Source: Eubacteriales bacterium (lineage in GTDB: Bacteria > Bacillota > Clostridia > Acetivibrionales > STF1-152). Taken from it: DNA of 5,885 nt. Shown here piece after piece: positions 4,368-5,885 of this stretch. Positions within the stretch are counted from its first letter, which is position 1; each line of letters opens with the position of its first letter. The notes under the pieces were generated by a model. It saw only the letters and a list, made by a program, of their open reading frames with translations. It was not told the DNA's origin and did not search any database. The stretch is from positions 1-5,885 of the forward strand of contig JAQVNH010000080.1 in the NCBI GenBank assembly GCA_028703215.1, given 5' to 3'. A program made the translations under genes and the position numbers.

Positions 4368-5885
4368 CTACTGAGTTAAATCTTCAAGCTGGCCGTAAGA
4401 AGTTTTGCCAAGCATGTTTTCGGGAAGAGAGTCATGAAATTCAAATACTGATGGTATTGCCCACGGCGAGAGATGGCTGCTGCAAAAGTCTGATATCTCT
4501 TGCCGTGCCTTATTTTCCGAGCGAAGTTTTAGAAATTTGCCGCCCGGGAATTTTTTTCGTACCCATCCATAATATGCGGGTTTGAGCACCAGATGCGCTT
4601 TTACTTTCTGAAGACTGTAGGAGTCGCTTACAGCAACGACACAAGCCCTAAGGATGTCAGGGTGAGACAGCAGAACATTCTCGACCTGTATGGGAAAAAT
4701 CGTGTAGCCGGATACTTTTATAATTTGGCGCAATCTGTAATTGAGAAAAAGAAAGCCCTGATCGTCAATGATACCGACATCTCCGGTGTGAAGCCACATT
4801 TTCCCGTCATCATGTTTTACCAGTGAGAATGTAGTTTCAAGCGGGTCGTGAAAATAGCCGCTCATGATCGAATGGGCGTTAATGCATATTTCGCCTTCAG
4901 TTCCGTTGGGCAGGACTTCGCCTGAACCGGGCCTTACGACGCAAAGTCTTATTCCGGGGAGCGCTTTTCCGACACTGCCCGAAGGACCTGTCCCGTCGCG
5001 AGGCATGACCGTTACCGGACAGCATTCGGTAAGACCGTATCCGTCAACCACTTTGCCTGTGCCTCCGCAGCGGCTTATCATATCGTTGAAACCTTTGAGT
5101 ACGGCCGGTGCGATCTTATCTCCGCCGCAAAATCCGACCCTGAATCCGCTGAAATCAAGTTTTCCTGATTTCTCGGCTCTCTTGAGTCTGCGGCTGCTGA
5201 GCAGAGCCTCAAATAGGGTTGGAACTCCGGCCATATAGGTCGGTTTATGAGAAATTATGTCTTTGGCAAGATTTTCGGCTGAGAATCTGGGGATCAGGAT
5301 GCATTTTCCTCCTGCAATAAATGCAAGATGCATAGATACGATAAATCCGAATATATGGAATACAGGCAGAACTGCGAGCATGGACATGCCGTTTTCAATC
5401 GGAGGCTCTGTGGAGAGACACTGAACAGCGGAAAGGTCGATCGACACGGAGGAATGAACAACAGCTTTCGGATTGCCGGATGTTCCGCCGCTGAAAAAAA
5501 CTACTGCCGGAGCTTCATGCCTGCCATCTGAAGTGCAGGTGACAAAGGGATTTTTTCCGCCGGACCTTACAAAAGCTTTAAATGATGCAATTTTGGCATT
5601 AAAAAAAGACCGGTGAAAAAATATTGTCAATGCGGCCGGCATTATTCTGAAAAACGCCGCGCACGTGAAGGCTGCGGATTTCAGCAACGGCATTTCTTCA
5701 GTCAGGTTGAAATGCAATACGGTTTTTAAATTATCCAAAAAAACATTGGCGCTTCCATCCTTGCGTTTTTTAATAAAGTATTTTCGGATTTTAGGCAGAA
5801 TCAAATCAAGAATGACGACCGCTTTGCAGCCGGTTTCGCGAAGCTGAGCCACCAGCTGATTGGGAGGGGATAGCGGATTCGTCAT
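4368..5885 (-). CDS. AMP-forming acyl-CoA synthetase (ANL superfamily), start beyond right edge
   Basis: Activates a carboxylic acid, probably fatty, to an acyl-adenylate and then acyl-CoA. In the 505 residues seen: the ATP-binding loop FFSGGTSGNPKAVVHS (130-145), AVLPVFHIFGF (171-181), VDGYGLTECCP (280-290), the adenylate-binding aspartate in LHTGD (365-369), the hinge region YRLRQIIKVSGY (383-394) and the C-terminal catalytic lysine in GKTSYG (K494). All core motifs are present. The usual hinge pattern, D/G-R-x-K/D, here reads Y-R-L-R, a mild departure. The frame is open to the right edge, where an ATG happens to fall. The first residues (NPLSPPNQLVAQLRETGCKAVV) match a position about 100 residues into long-chain synthetases such as FadD, so the real start is probably upstream and that ATG is internal. 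The stop is 16 bp from the converging gene. Confidence 0.92.
   Translation of the reverse strand: MTNPLSPPNQLVAQLRETGCKAVVILDLILPKIRKYFIKKRKDGSANVFLDNLKTVLHFNLTEEMPLLKSAAFTCAAFFRIMPAALTIFFHRSFFNAKIASFKAFVRSGGKNPFVTCTSDGRHEAPAVVFFSGGTSGNPKAVVHSSVSIDLSAVQCLSTEPPIENGMSMLAVLPVFHIFGFIVSMHLAFIAGGKCILIPRFSAENLAKDIISHKPTYMAGVPTLFEALLSSRRLKRAEKSGKLDFSGFRVGFCGGDKIAPAVLKGFNDMISRCGGTGKVVDGYGLTECCPVTVMPRDGTGPSGSVGKALPGIRLCVVRPGSGEVLPNGTEGEICINAHSIMSGYFHDPLETTFSLVKHDDGKMWLHTGDVGIIDDQGFLFLNYRLRQIIKVSGYTIFPIQVENVLLSHPDILRACVVAVSDSYSLQKVKAHLVLKPAYYGWVRKKFPGGKFLKLRSENKARQEISDFCSSHLSPWAIPSVFEFHDSLPENMLGKTSYGQLEDLTQ

Noticed and set aside
4864..5238. Plus-strand open frame of 124 codons rich in proline and serine
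   Set aside because: It is a shadow of the acyl-CoA synthetase, which shows all core ANL motifs in this same stretch.
5883..5885. ATG at the window edge as the true start of the acyl-CoA synthetase
   Set aside because: Homologous sequence begins in mid-domain there, so about 100 N-terminal residues probably lie beyond the window.

Overview
The window most likely comes from a Firmicutes-type, probably clostridial, chromosome. The evidence is strong AGGAGG ribosome-binding sites, one likely TTG start, AT-rich intergenic regions with sigma-A-like promoters, a SanA-type protein, and a stand-alone ComEC-type metallo-beta-lactamase followed by a DUF3006 gene. The genus cannot be read from the sequence. 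I saw no phage, transposon, CRISPR, tRNA or rRNA signal.

Layout. Positions 1-693 (minus) hold the N-terminal 231 codons of a CrtI/RetSat-like FAD oxidoreductase that runs off the left edge. An 80-bp gap with a tandem 12-mer repeat and a hairpin separates it from sanA (774-1460, minus), which probably shares its transcript. A 280-bp divergent intergenic region carries a good promoter with a 12-bp palindrome. It leads into a 178-codon gene of unknown function (1741-2277, plus) ending in a clear rho-independent terminator (2380-2409). Next comes a two-gene unit on the plus strand: a membrane-anchored ComEC-like hydrolase (2447-3307) and a DUF3006 protein (3309-3509), one base apart. A membrane-anchored protein of unknown family (3626-4351, plus) follows, with its own candidate promoter. 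The right end (4368-5885, minus) is most of an AMP-forming acyl-CoA synthetase whose start lies beyond the window.

How they fit together. The hydrolase and DUF3006 genes are a known recurrent pair. SanA, the hydrolase and the 241-residue protein each have one N-terminal membrane anchor, so much of the window concerns the cell envelope or its outer face. The oxidoreductase and the synthetase both act on hydrophobic acyl or polyene substrates and lie on the same strand, but they are 3.7 kb apart with opposite-strand genes between, so a shared pathway is only a guess. Most of the window looks like ordinary chromosome. The least explained parts are the 178-residue gene with its palindromic promoter, the 241-residue anchored protein, and the repeat/hairpin before the oxidoreductase. 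I found no convincing evidence of a wholly new multi-gene system.
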